Assembly: GCA_027485005.1 (NCBI GenBank)
Contig: JAIXRX010000198.1
Coordinates: 1 to 9,624, forward strand
Direction of reading: 5' to 3'
DNA length: 9,624 bases
DNA from: Alphaproteobacteria bacterium
Lineage (GTDB): Bacteria > Pseudomonadota > Alphaproteobacteria > Rickettsiales > JAIXRX01
In this document: piece after piece, positions 1 to 6,544 of the stretch
How the letters are laid out: each line of letters starts with the position of its first letter
Position numbering within the stretch: position 1 is the first letter of the stretch
The notes under the pieces: model-generated
The model's input: only the letters and a program-made list of their open reading frames with translations
The model's database searches: none
What the model was told of the DNA's origin: nothing
Program-made: the position numbers and the translations under genes

Positions 1-800
1 CGATCAACAGCCGCCTTCACCGCATCCCGCAGCAACGGCTCGAAACCTGTGTCAGGTGCCATCAGCACGCGCAAGGCCGCTTCCGTCGTGCCACCAGAGC
101 TTGCCACCGATTGACGCAATTTATCCAGCGGTTCAGCGGATTGCATCGCAAGGTCGGCAGCGCCGCGCAAGGTATGCAACGCCAAAGATTTGGCCATGGC
201 AGGTGCAAGCCCCACATGTTCGCCCGCCGCAATCAAGGCTTCAATAAAATAGAACGCATAAGCAGGGCCAGAACCAGAAATCGCGGTCACGCTGTCGATC
301 TGCGATTCGTCCACCCACACCACTTCCCCTTGGCAACCCAGCAAGGTGGCGGCATAGTCTTTTTGCCCGCCTTGCACGCGCGCGCCTGTGCTCGCGGCTG
401 TCACGCCACGGCCGATTTGAGAAAGCACGTTGGGCATGGTACGAATCACCGCCGCATCACTACCTAAATGTTTAGCGAAATAGGCCAATGTTTTGCCAGC
501 AGCCACGCTCATATAAAGCGGCTTGCTGCCAAAGCGTTTCGCAAAGGCTGGCACCATCGCGTCCAGCTGATTTGGCTTTACCGCAAACACCACGCAATCG
601 GGCTGGTAATGCTCTGGCATCACCTCCAGCGACTCATAGCATTCCACGCCATACGTGCGGGTCGCATATTCAGCGCGCGCCAGATGCGGTTCAATAATTT
701 TAAGGTTGGGGGCTGCTACACCATGGCCACGCCAAGCGGCCAGCAAGGCGCCGCCCATATTTCCGCAACCTACTAACAAAATCGATGAAAAAAAGCTCAT
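1..800 (-). CDS. proC: Pyrroline-5-carboxylate reductase (3' end off the window)
   Basis: Catalyses the NAD(P)H-dependent reduction of 1-pyrroline-5-carboxylate to L-proline, the last step of proline synthesis, in the cytosol. I translated the minus strand by hand and found 266 uninterrupted codons, close to the family's usual ~270, so only the last few residues are missing. The N-terminus has a Rossmann dinucleotide-binding loop, VGCGNMGG (residues 10-17). The middle carries AVKPNQLD and RTMPNVLSQIGRG, and then SGSGPAYAFYFIEAL. The C-terminal dimerisation helices hold the family signature around VASSGGTTEAAL. The start ATG (798-800) overlaps the upstream ybjN-like stop in an ATGA arrangement, so the two are probably translationally coupled on one mRNA. 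No frameshift or lost motif was seen. Confidence 0.95.
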   Translation of the reverse strand, partial: MSFFSSILLVGCGNMGGALLAAWRGHGVAAPNLKIIEPHLARAEYATRTYGVECYESLEVMPEHYQPDCVVFAVKPNQLDAMVPAFAKRFGSKPLYMSVAAGKTLAYFAKHLGSDAAVIRTMPNVLSQIGRGVTAASTGARVQGGQKDYAATLLGCQGEVVWVDESQIDSVTAISGSGPAYAFYFIEALIAAGEHVGLAPAMAKSLALHTLRGAADLAMQSAEPLDKLRQSVASSGGTTEAALRVLMAPDTGFEPLLRDAVKAAVD

Positions 801-1300
801 GCTTCTCCTACAGTGTCAAACAATGCGACTCCCATCGCTTCCTCGGCGGTTTTACCCCCCCAGACAACGGCTTGGAACGCCGGATAAAATCTCTCGCATT
901 CTTGTACTGCAATATCGAGTATTTGGTCAATCGGTTCTGCGGAGTACGCCGCATCGCCGTGCAATAGGTGGCTATATTGAAACACTACCGTGCCATCTTG
1001 CGCCAATAAATTAAAATGCCCAATCCAAATGCGCTCATTCACTTGCGCCAGCAGCGGATAAATTTTGGCGCGTTGATGTTTCGGAAGTTTGGTGTCCAGT
1101 GCACAGGTGCATACCAATGCATTTACCTGCTCATTCCAGTTCAGCCAAATACGGTAGTTGCACCACACACCCACCACTTCCGCCACCAGCTCTTCTTCCG
1201 TCGAACGATCAAACGCCCAATCGCGATCCATCATCACTTGCTCAGCAAGATCAATCGGATTCGGCAAAATATTTTCTACCACACTAGATATCATCGACAT
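797..1300 (-). CDS. YbjN domain-containing protein
   Basis: A 167-residue soluble protein of the YbjN family (putative sensory/regulatory fold; in E. coli YbjN overexpression affects motility and stress traits, but the molecular role is not settled). Family features seen are the acidic DRSTEEELVAEVVG stretch, the aromatic NYRIWLNWNEQ strand, the ALDTKLP turn and the QVNERIWIGHF helix/strand, followed by a C-terminal helix ending ALFDTVGEA. I chose ATG 1298-1300 because a GGAG lies 7 nt upstream. The frame stays open for 38 more codons upstream, but that part is Cys-rich, unlike the family, and lacks a clear ribosome site. Its TGA shares bases with the proC ATG (4-nt overlap). A YbjN gene directly before proC is an arrangement I associate with alphaproteobacteria. 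Confidence 0.85.
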   Translation of the reverse strand: MSMISSVVENILPNPIDLAEQVMMDRDWAFDRSTEEELVAEVVGVWCNYRIWLNWNEQVNALVCTCALDTKLPKHQRAKIYPLLAQVNERIWIGHFNLLAQDGTVVFQYSHLLHGDAAYSAEPIDQILDIAVQECERFYPAFQAVVWGGKTAEEAMGVALFDTVGEA

Positions 1301-1686
1301 AACAACACTCCAAATTTTCGAACAAACTTTTACTCCGCCTATGTTCTCGCATTTTAGTAAGCATCGATGAGTAAGCCTCATTCGCTCATGCGGGAACGGC
1401 AGGGAGTCTTGCATGAGTTTTCACAGATGAAAAGGGGGTGGCCGCAAATAAAGTTGATAGCCATATATGCAATAAATATCAAAAGGTTGATAAATCTCTC
1501 CACAGCCTTATAAACATTCAAAAATATTTATTTTTCGTCCATTTTAGGCTTGACAGGGCCTTTTGTGCATTTGCTTCCATTCGGTTCTACTAAAACGCAT
1601 ATGAAGCGCGCTCAGGGCGGGCTTGGCCTACTTACCTCGCGTTTGCCATTCGATTCGAGAAAATAGTGCGCATGTTTTGCGATGCA
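1301..1686. other. 386-nt gene-free stretch upstream of ybjN-like gene
   Basis: No convincing gene is present. The part from about 1440 to 1545 is AT-rich and is the likeliest place for the promoter of the minus-strand ybjN-proC unit, but I could not pick a confident -35/-10 pair. Two small inverted repeats lie nearer the gene: ATGAG/CTCAT at 1366-1380 and CTCATGC (1385-1391) / GCATGAG (1411-1417). The section 1561-1639 is a copy of the dispersed hairpin repeat described separately. Confidence 0.5.
1561..1639 (-). repeat. Dispersed hairpin repeat, copy C
   Basis: Read on the minus strand it begins GCGAGGTAAGTAGGCC and continues with a CCTGAGC block, GCTTCAT, an inner hairpin and GGAAGCAA, in the same order as copy A at 8403. 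The outer stem is GCTTC/GAAGC (plus positions 1603-1607 and 1573-1577). The inner stem is CGTTTT/GAACCG around an AGTA loop (plus 1582-1597), with one mismatch and one possible G-U pair. The first small hairpin (GGAC-AGTA-GTCC in copy A) is degraded here. It starts about 47 nt beyond the stop of the minus-strand gene at 1687-1926 and points the same way as that gene. Confidence 0.7.
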
Positions 1687-1926
1687 CTAGCGAACGCGGC
1701 GCTTCCACATGCCAAATAAAGTGATGCTGATCCAGCTCGTTTGAATCACGAAACTTGGCAAATTCCACGCACTGATAAGCGACACCAGAACCGCGGACGA
1801 TCCCGCAATGTTCAACCAGCCATAACGGTTCTCTTCGGGCTTCCAGCGCCCCGATTGCAATAGATAGTAGGATCCCAAGATCATCCCTACTCCTGCTAGT
1901 CCAACCACCTGATAGAGCGCGTCCAT
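1687..1926 (-). CDS. Small CBU_0592-like membrane protein
   Basis: A 79-residue inner-membrane protein. Three hydrophobic segments are visible: residues about 5-24 (VVGLAGVGMILGSYYLLQSG), 38-54 (NIAGSSAVLVSLISAWN) and 58-73 (FVIQTSWISITLFGMW). It ends in a basic KRRVR tail expected to stay in the cytosol. The pattern of a first helix ending LLQSGRW, then a short loop, LNIAGSSAVLVS and the WNLPSFVIQTSW block fits the CBU_0592-like small membrane family, for which no function is established. The start ATG (1924-1926) has AAGGA 6 nt upstream. It is divergent from hldD and followed by repeat copy C. Confidence 0.7.
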   Translation of the reverse strand: MDALYQVVGLAGVGMILGSYYLLQSGRWKPEENRYGWLNIAGSSAVLVSLISAWNLPSFVIQTSWISITLFGMWKRRVR

Positions 1927-2000
1927 GATAAATCCTTTTCCTTCAAGCCATTAAACGAGTATAATAAGACGATAAGTATAACAAGTGGAGAGCAAATCAT
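1927..2000. promoter_or_regulatory. Divergent promoter region between CBU_0592-like gene and hldD
   Basis: A 74-nt AT-rich gap between divergent starts. A perfect TATAAT (1960-1965) faces hldD but has no good -35. On the minus strand TATACT (plus 1958-1963) lies 15 nt from a TTGTTA, a fair sigma-70 pair for the small membrane gene. The two candidate -10 boxes overlap, so the promoters may compete. The hldD ribosome site is GGAG at 1987-1990, 10 nt before ATG. Confidence 0.4.
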
Positions 2001-2993
2001 ATGAAAACTATTGTGGTCACTGGCGGTGGCGGTTTTGTAGGTTCAAACATTGTGGCAGCGCTTGCTCAGAAGGGCCAATATAATGTGGTGGTCGTTGATG
2101 AGTTTGGCGACGACGAGAAATGGCGCAACCTTCGTCATCATCATGTGAGTGAAATTGTTTCTCCTGCCAACTTGTTTTACTGGCTGGAAATGAATGGTGC
2201 GGACGTTGAGGCTATTTTAAATTTTGGATCTATTGCCTCCACTACAGAGCGCCGCGTCGGGCTGCTGCTAGAATCCAATCAGTCCCTCCCTATTTTATTG
2301 TGGCGGTGGTGCGCAGAAAACCAAGCGCGCTTTATCTACTCATCGTCCTCTGCCATTTATGGTCAAGGCGAGGAGGGTTTCGATGACACCCACGATATCA
2401 GCTATATCAACACACTGCGTCCGCTTTATCCGTTGGGGTGGAGCAAACTAATGTTTGACCGTTTTGCCGTCACCCAGAGCGCCCAACAAAAACCTACACC
2501 ACCGCAATGGGCTGGGTTGCGCTTCTTTAACGTCTATGGGCCGAATGAATATCACAAAGGCGACCAACGCAGTGTGATTCATAAAATCTATCCTTCCGCA
2601 CTACATGACCATGCAGTCAAGCTCTATAAATCGCAACATCCAGGCGTGGCAGACGGCCAACAAAAGCGTGACTTTGTGCATGTGCGCGACTGTGTGAAGG
2701 TGGTGCTATGGCTGCTGGACAATCCGCAGGTACAAGGCGTGTATAACGTTGGCACAGGCCAAGCCCGCAGCTTTGACGATATGGCGAAAGCGATCTTCCA
2801 CGCGCTAGGTAAAGTGCCGCAAATTAAATATGTGGATATGCCAAGCGAGCTGGAAGTCATGTATCAATATTTCACCGAAGCAAGGCTCGATAAATTACGT
2901 GCAGCAGGGTATAATTTACCATTCATGAGCTTAGAAGATGGCATCAAAGATTATATCACCAATTACCTTCTAAAAGCAGATCCGTATTTATAA
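2001..2993 (+). CDS. hldD: ADP-L-glycero-D-manno-heptose 6-epimerase
   Basis: A short-chain-dehydrogenase-type epimerase that converts ADP-D-glycero- to ADP-L-glycero-manno-heptose for the LPS inner core. It has 330 residues (E. coli enzyme ~310). The NAD-binding loop TGGGGFVG is at residues 7-14, the catalytic Ser cluster YSSSSAIYG at 113-121, and the family blocks FFNVYGPNEYHKG (175-187, including the Lys equivalent to E. coli K178), KLYKSQHP (207-214), DGQQKRDFVHVRD (218-230) and YQYFTEA (288-294) are all present. The oddity is the active-site helix: RPLYPLGWSK (140-149) has Leu145 where the YxxxK motif should place the catalytic Tyr, with Tyr143 two residues earlier. It may still be active, altered or inactive. 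It is first in a likely operon; its stop overlaps the next gene's AAGGA. Other heptose genes are not in view. Confidence 0.93.
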   Translation: MKTIVVTGGGGFVGSNIVAALAQKGQYNVVVVDEFGDDEKWRNLRHHHVSEIVSPANLFYWLEMNGADVEAILNFGSIASTTERRVGLLLESNQSLPILLWRWCAENQARFIYSSSSAIYGQGEEGFDDTHDISYINTLRPLYPLGWSKLMFDRFAVTQSAQQKPTPPQWAGLRFFNVYGPNEYHKGDQRSVIHKIYPSALHDHAVKLYKSQHPGVADGQQKRDFVHVRDCVKVVLWLLDNPQVQGVYNVGTGQARSFDDMAKAIFHALGKVPQIKYVDMPSELEVMYQYFTEARLDKLRAAGYNLPFMSLEDGIKDYITNYLLKADPYL

Positions 2994-3003
2994 GGATACT
3001 CAT

Positions 3004-3831
3004 ATGAATCATTCTGTGTTTTTACGAGGACAGCAGTCCGAGTTTAGCCTTGAGCCTGCCCCATGTGAGCAACAGTATGTTGCAATAGCGGGGGCAAATG
3101 CTAAAGGGTTTTCGCTCGTTGAGCTCGCAATTGTACTGGTGATTATTGGCTTAATTACGGGCGGGATTTTGACGGGGCAGGAGCTGATTCGTGCCAGCGA
3201 ATTAAACTCGGTCATGGCAGATGTGAATAAATACAAAACCGCCTTTAATACCTTCAAACTCAAATATAACGCCCTGCCTGGCGATCTCGCCAATGCCACC
3301 GCTTATTGGGGCACCGCGTCGGGGGGCTGCCCAAATGGTGCAGGTACAGGCACACAAACATGCAATGGTGATGGGAATGGAAGAATCAATTGGCAGGCTT
3401 CTGAGGTCTTTCGCGCATGGCAGCATTTAAGTAATGCTGGCTTAATTTCTGGAAATTATACCGGCGTATTCACTGACGCAGCGACGTATACATGGGGGAC
3501 CAATGGGCCTGCATCAAAAATTGCAAATGCTGGTTTTGCAACAGGAACAAATGGATATTACACAGACGTCAATTGGTTTGCTAGCGATTATGGAACCATG
3601 TTTATTCTTGCAGGAGGCGGGGGAAGTATCTGGAGTTTAACAACATTAAATCCCACTGAGGCAGCATCTATAGATGGGAAGAATGATGATGGTCGTCCTG
3701 GCAGTGGAGCAATTATGACTTTAAACTCTAACTACTGGTCATGTGCATCAACTGCAGTGGCAAGCACTGCTACATATCGGGTGGATTTAACAACAAATAG
3801 TTGCAACCTATTTTTTAAGGCAGGCTTCTAG
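3004..3831 (+). CDS. Prepilin-like protein with N-terminal methylation motif
   Basis: A 275-residue type II secretion/type IV pilin-like precursor. The class III signal is KG|FSLVELAIVLVIIG: cleavage is expected between G35 and F36, with the key Glu at mature position 5 (residue 40) and a ~20-residue hydrophobic helix. After it come IRASELNSV, YNALPGDL and CNGDGNGRI, typical of a pseudopilin-like group often seen in alphaproteobacteria. Two Cys pairs (about residues 112/121 and near the C-terminus) may form disulfides. The rest is rich in Gly, Ala, Asn and Thr. The leader is long at 35 residues, hydrophilic, and mostly encoded by repeat copy B. ATG 3004 is chosen because AAGGA (2992-2996) precedes it at good spacing and no other ATG comes before the motif. 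It begins 10 nt after hldD. No prepilin peptidase or assembly ATPase is in the window, so its machine is encoded elsewhere. Confidence 0.85.
   Translation: MNHSVFLRGQQSEFSLEPAPCEQQYVAIAGANAKGFSLVELAIVLVIIGLITGGILTGQELIRASELNSVMADVNKYKTAFNTFKLKYNALPGDLANATAYWGTASGGCPNGAGTGTQTCNGDGNGRINWQASEVFRAWQHLSNAGLISGNYTGVFTDAATYTWGTNGPASKIANAGFATGTNGYYTDVNWFASDYGTMFILAGGGGSIWSLTTLNPTEAASIDGKNDDGRPGSGAIMTLNSNYWSCASTAVASTATYRVDLTTNSCNLFFKAGF
3024..3106 (+). repeat. Dispersed hairpin repeat, copy B, inside the prepilin-like gene
   Basis: It matches copy A (8403) from ACGAGGACAG through GGGGCAAATGCTAAA. Stems: GGAC (3028-3031)/GTCC (3036-3039); outer TGCCCC (3057-3062)/GGGGCA (3091-3096); inner GCAACA (3069-3074)/TGTTGC (3078-3083). 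Relative to copy A, both members of base pairs change together (TT to CC with AA to GG in the outer stem; G to A with C to T in the inner stem). It is translated as residues ~8-34 of the prepilin leader. It starts 30 nt after the hldD stop, on the same strand. Confidence 0.85.
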
Positions 3832-3911
3832 GTCTCTTGACAATTTGCTTGTCATCCACGCGGCGGTCCCTATCCTTCTCGCATCATATTTTTGAAGGAA
3901 GGCCTCTCCCA

Positions 3912-5423
3912 ATGTCCACCGCCGCCGCCGCTTCTCCCGCTTTCTCTGATGGGTTGTTTTTAGGAAAAAACGCGAGCGGCACACCCGCCCAACTTTTGCT
4001 GAAATATGCCAATCGCCATGGCGTGATTGCGGGTGCGACGGGCACGGGCAAAACCTTTACCCTGCAAGGCTTGGCGGAGGATTTTTCCCGCGCGGGCACC
4101 AACGTCTTTATTGCGGATGTGAAAGGTGATTTGTCCGGCATTGCAGTGGCCGGCAGCACCAAGCCTGCGATTGAAAAACGCGCAAACGAACTCGGCCAGT
4201 CGCTTAATTTTGCAGGCTGCCCGACGATATTCTGGGATATTTTTGGCAAGGCTGGCCACCCTGTGCGCATCACGCTTTCGGAGATGGGGCCGCTGCTGCT
4301 TTCCCGCTTGCTAGGGTTGAACGACGTGCAAGAAGGCCTCATCAACATCGCCTTTGCAGTGGCGGACGCTGAGCAACTTTGGCTGATTGATTTTAAAGAT
4401 TTGCGCGCCTTGCTGAACCATATTGGCGAGAATGCCAAAGAATATTCCACCCAATATGGCAATGTGGCGACTGCCACGGTGGGCGCGGTGCAGCGCGCGT
4501 TGCTGGGCTTTGAGCAACAAGGGGCAGCGAACTTTTTTGGTGAGCCTGCGCTGGAACTTTCGCATTTGCTCAAAGACGCGCCGGACGGCAGCGGCATTGT
4601 GCATGTGCTGGCCGCGACCGAGCTGATGCAGCGCCCAAAACTTTACAGCATGTTTATGTTGTGGCTGCTGTCAGAGTTGTTTGAACAGCTCCCCGAAGTG
4701 GGTGATATCGCGCAGCCCAAGATGGTGTTTTTCTTTGACGAAGCGCATTTGCTATTTGATGACGCGCCTGCCGTGCTGCTCGAAAAAATTGAGCAGCTAG
4801 TGCGCCTGATCCGCTCCAAAGGCGTGGGTGTTTATTTCATTACGCAAAACGCAGCGGACATTCCAGAAGCCGTGCTTGGCCAGCTTTCCAATCGCATTCA
4901 ACATGCATTGCGCGCCTTTACGCCGAAAGATCAAAAAGGTATTCGCGCGGCGGCGGATTCTTTCCGCGTGAACCCTGCGTTTGACACTAAAACGGCCATG
5001 ACCGAACTCGCGGTGGGCGAAGCGCTGGTCTCCACCTTGGATGATAAAGGCTCTCCAACGGTGGTGGAGCGTGTGTTTATTAAAGTCCCCACCTCGCGCG
5101 TGGGGCCTCTTGCGGATGCAGAGCGTGCGGGCGTGCAGGCGCAAAGCCCGTATAAAGGGGTGTATGAGGTGGCGATTGATAATGAATCCGCCTTTGAGAA
5201 ATTGGCACAGAAAAAAGGCGAAAGCGACGAGAGCGAGGACGCAAATACTGCTGAAAAAGGTAGCGCTAGCACCGGTGGTATGTTTGCCGGTGTGATTGGT
5301 GGTGTGGTGGGTGCGCTCGGCAGCACTATCGGCAAAGAAATCATGCGCAGTATTGGCCGCCGCATTGCCACCGAAGTGGTGCGCGGGGTGCTTGGCTCTT
5401 CCAGCCGCACGCGCCGGAGATAG
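3912..5423 (+). CDS. HerA-like DUF853 family ATPase (YjgR type)
   Basis: A 503-residue P-loop ATPase of the HerA/FtsK-like DUF853 family (E. coli YjgR, ~500 residues). The exact function of the family is not established; the fold suggests a ring-shaped translocase. Seen in the sequence: N-terminal LFLGKNASG and LLKYANRHG, Walker A GATGTGKT (41-48), NVFIADVKGDLSG, the DVQEGLINIAFAVAD block, Walker B MVFFFDEAHLLF (from 271), FITQNAADIPE (sensor region) and ALRAFTPKDQKG. The C-terminus (about 455-495) is a Gly-zipper-like GGMFAGVIGGVVGALG followed by a basic SSSRTRRR tail, which suggests membrane or oligomer contact. The ATG at 3912 has AAGGAAGG upstream at about 10 nt. An upstream TTG at 3837 in the same frame has no ribosome site. 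No NurA or Sir2 partner lies beside it, so a HerA-type defence or repair pair is not supported. Confidence 0.9.
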   Translation: MSTAAAASPAFSDGLFLGKNASGTPAQLLLKYANRHGVIAGATGTGKTFTLQGLAEDFSRAGTNVFIADVKGDLSGIAVAGSTKPAIEKRANELGQSLNFAGCPTIFWDIFGKAGHPVRITLSEMGPLLLSRLLGLNDVQEGLINIAFAVADAEQLWLIDFKDLRALLNHIGENAKEYSTQYGNVATATVGAVQRALLGFEQQGAANFFGEPALELSHLLKDAPDGSGIVHVLAATELMQRPKLYSMFMLWLLSELFEQLPEVGDIAQPKMVFFFDEAHLLFDDAPAVLLEKIEQLVRLIRSKGVGVYFITQNAADIPEAVLGQLSNRIQHALRAFTPKDQKGIRAAADSFRVNPAFDTKTAMTELAVGEALVSTLDDKGSPTVVERVFIKVPTSRVGPLADAERAGVQAQSPYKGVYEVAIDNESAFEKLAQKKGESDESEDANTAEKGSASTGGMFAGVIGGVVGALGSTIGKEIMRSIGRRIATEVVRGVLGSSSRTRRR

Positions 5424-5438
5424 ATATATTTAAGCGAT

Positions 5439-5475
5439 AAAAAAGGAGAGGCGCAACGTGCGACTCCCCCTTTTT
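5439..5475. terminator. Bidirectional intrinsic terminator
   Basis: An A-tract (5439-5444), a GC-rich stem (GG and GAG at 5445-5450, CGCA 5452-5455, loop ACG, TGCG 5459-5462, then CTC and CC) and TTTTT (5471-5475) make a rho-independent terminator with two mismatches and a bulge. It sits between the convergent DUF853 gene (ends 5423) and the small membrane gene (ends 5484), and the A and T tracts on both sides let it work in either direction. Confidence 0.85.
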
Positions 5476-5483
5476 CTATTGGC

Positions 5484-5693
5484 TCAATCTTTTGGAATTT
5501 TACTCCGCAAATAAAGAGCCCCAAGCATAATGCCTGTAAAGAGGCTTGCCAGGGCAAATAACCTCTTGGCATCATTTTCTCCTCGGTGGAAAATCTCACC
5601 GCTAGCGAGAAGTTCCCATGAGTTGTAGGCAACGATACCTGCTCCTAAAAGAGCAGCTGTTGCCACAATCGACAAAATGGTTCTAAAACTCAT
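5484..5693 (-). CDS. Small two-helix membrane protein, function unknown
   Basis: A 69-residue protein that I do not recognise. Two hydrophobic segments are visible: residues ~6-23 (ILSIVATAALLGAGIVAY) and ~44-62 (RLFALASLFTGIMLGALYL). They are joined by a polar loop, SGEIFHRGENDAKR, and followed by a basic tail RSKIPKD. An N-in/C-in hairpin in the inner membrane is likely. The ribosome site is weak (AAAGAA just before the ATG), and the ATG lies in an 8-bp perfect inverted repeat (5686-5707), so translation may be restrained. It follows pirin on the same strand after 128 nt and ends at a strong terminator, which supports it being a real gene. Confidence 0.6.
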   Translation of the reverse strand: MSFRTILSIVATAALLGAGIVAYNSWELLASGEIFHRGENDAKRLFALASLFTGIMLGALYLRSKIPKD

Positions 5694-5707
5694 TTCTTTA
5701 TGAGTTT
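5686..5707 (-). promoter_or_regulatory. Hairpin over the start codon of the small membrane gene
   Basis: AAACTCAT (5686-5693) and ATGAGTTT (5700-5707) are perfect inverted repeats separated by 6 nt. In the mRNA the AUG falls in the stem and the AAAGAA ribosome site in the loop, so the structure could limit initiation. The stem is AT-rich and thus weak. Alternatively it could be a palindromic protein-binding site. Confidence 0.4.
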
Positions 5708-5768
5708 ATTCGTCGCTTTTTATGAGGTGGATTCTTATTTTTATACTCATCACCTCGCGACTACGAAT
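5708..5768. repeat. 61-nt imperfect inverted repeat between pirin and small membrane gene
   Basis: Arms pair as ATTCG (5708-5712)/CGAAT (5764-5768), TCGC (5713-5716)/GCGA (5757-5760) and GAGGTG (5724-5729)/CACCTC (5751-5756), with a 7-nt bulge on one side, a 3-nt bulge on the other and a 21-nt AT-rich loop. It lies about 54 nt beyond the pirin stop. There is no T-tract on the minus strand, so it is not a standard intrinsic terminator. Confidence 0.55.
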
Positions 5769-5821
5769 GAAAGAATCCCAGCTCTTATATCAAAGATATA
5801 TGACAATTTGATGAAGGCCGC

Positions 5822-6529
5822 CTAGATTCTTGGCAAGTCAATCAACACCAATTCAGCATCCGTTTGTGCGGTCAGCTCAAGCTGAGCTTCATCCTTCAGA
5901 ATCAGCGCATCACCTTGCTTTAACACCTCGCCTTTCACGTGAATTTCTCCTTTGGAGATGAGCAAGTAAGCTCCCTGCCCCACCGCTTGCGTGAGGTTCT
6001 GGCATGCGCGCACCTGCCCTCCATACACCACAGCATCAGCATGCATCATCAAGGCTGCGCCCTCATGCTCAGGCAGCCCGCTCGCCAGCACTGGCAGTGT
6101 CTTGCCCTCCGCCACAAAATCAGTTGGGAAAGCACGGTGTTCCCAACGGGGTTGCACGCCCTTGGTGTGCGGTTCAATCCAGATCTGATACAGGCGAGTA
6201 TCTTGCGCTTCTTTATTATGCTCGGCATGGAGAATGCCTTTGCCTGCACTCATTACTTGCACTTCGCCGGCACGGGTGGCACCTTCATTGCCTAAGTTAT
6301 CAGCGTGTGAAATAGCGCCCGCGCGTACAAACGTTATAATCTCCATGTCGCGATGGCCATGAAAATCGAAGCCGGTGCCGGGCAACACGCGGTCATCATT
6401 AATCACGCGCAATGGACCAAAACCCATACGCGCAGGATCGTGGTACCCTGAAAAACTAAAATGATAACGCGCTTTCAGCCACGCATTTTCAAATTGGCCT
6501 AACTCTTCAAATCGTCTGATTTCAAACAT
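5822..6529 (-). CDS. Pirin family protein (YhhW/quercetin dioxygenase-like)
   Basis: A 235-residue bicupin of the pirin family, the same length class as E. coli YhhW (~231), which has quercetin 2,3-dioxygenase activity in vitro; the natural substrate is usually unknown. The first cupin holds FGPLRVINDDRVLPGTGFD and the metal ligands: His57 and His59 in FHGHRDMEII, His101 and Glu103 in GILHAEHN. These numbers coincide with the YhhW ligands, so metal binding is expected. The degenerate second cupin covers about residues 150-235. ATG 6527-6529 has AAGGA (6537-6541) 7 nt upstream. Repeat copy D ends only a few nt before that ribosome site, so its hairpins are in the leader if transcription comes from upstream. 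Confidence 0.92.
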   Translation of the reverse strand: MFEIRRFEELGQFENAWLKARYHFSFSGYHDPARMGFGPLRVINDDRVLPGTGFDFHGHRDMEIITFVRAGAISHADNLGNEGATRAGEVQVMSAGKGILHAEHNKEAQDTRLYQIWIEPHTKGVQPRWEHRAFPTDFVAEGKTLPVLASGLPEHEGAALMMHADAVVYGGQVRACQNLTQAVGQGAYLLISKGEIHVKGEVLKQGDALILKDEAQLELTAQTDAELVLIDLPRI

Positions 6530-6544
6530 AGTCTATTCCTTTAC

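Noticed and set aside
1301..1414. 38-codon N-terminal extension of the ybjN-like gene
   Set aside because: It is atypical for the family and has no good ribosome site, whereas ATG 1300 has GGAG at 7 nt. Part of it overlaps small inverted repeats.
3837..3854. Perfect TTGACA as a promoter for the DUF853 gene
   Set aside because: No -10 box lies at 16-18 nt. The sequence is also half of a small TGACAA/TTGTCA inverted repeat, which may be chance.
3837..3911. TTG start extending the DUF853 gene by 25 residues
   Set aside because: No ribosome site precedes it, the family begins near the ATG at 3912, and that ATG has a clear AAGGAAGG.
4797..5144. Long antisense and alternate-frame readings across the DUF853, pirin, hpnC, nadK and YejA-like genes
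   Set aside because: They are fully covered by well-supported genes in another frame and show no protein family features.
3912..5423. HerA-based anti-phage or DNA-repair module
   Set aside because: The protein is YjgR/DUF853-type and lacks an adjacent NurA, Sir2 or other effector gene; neighbours are hldD and a prepilin.
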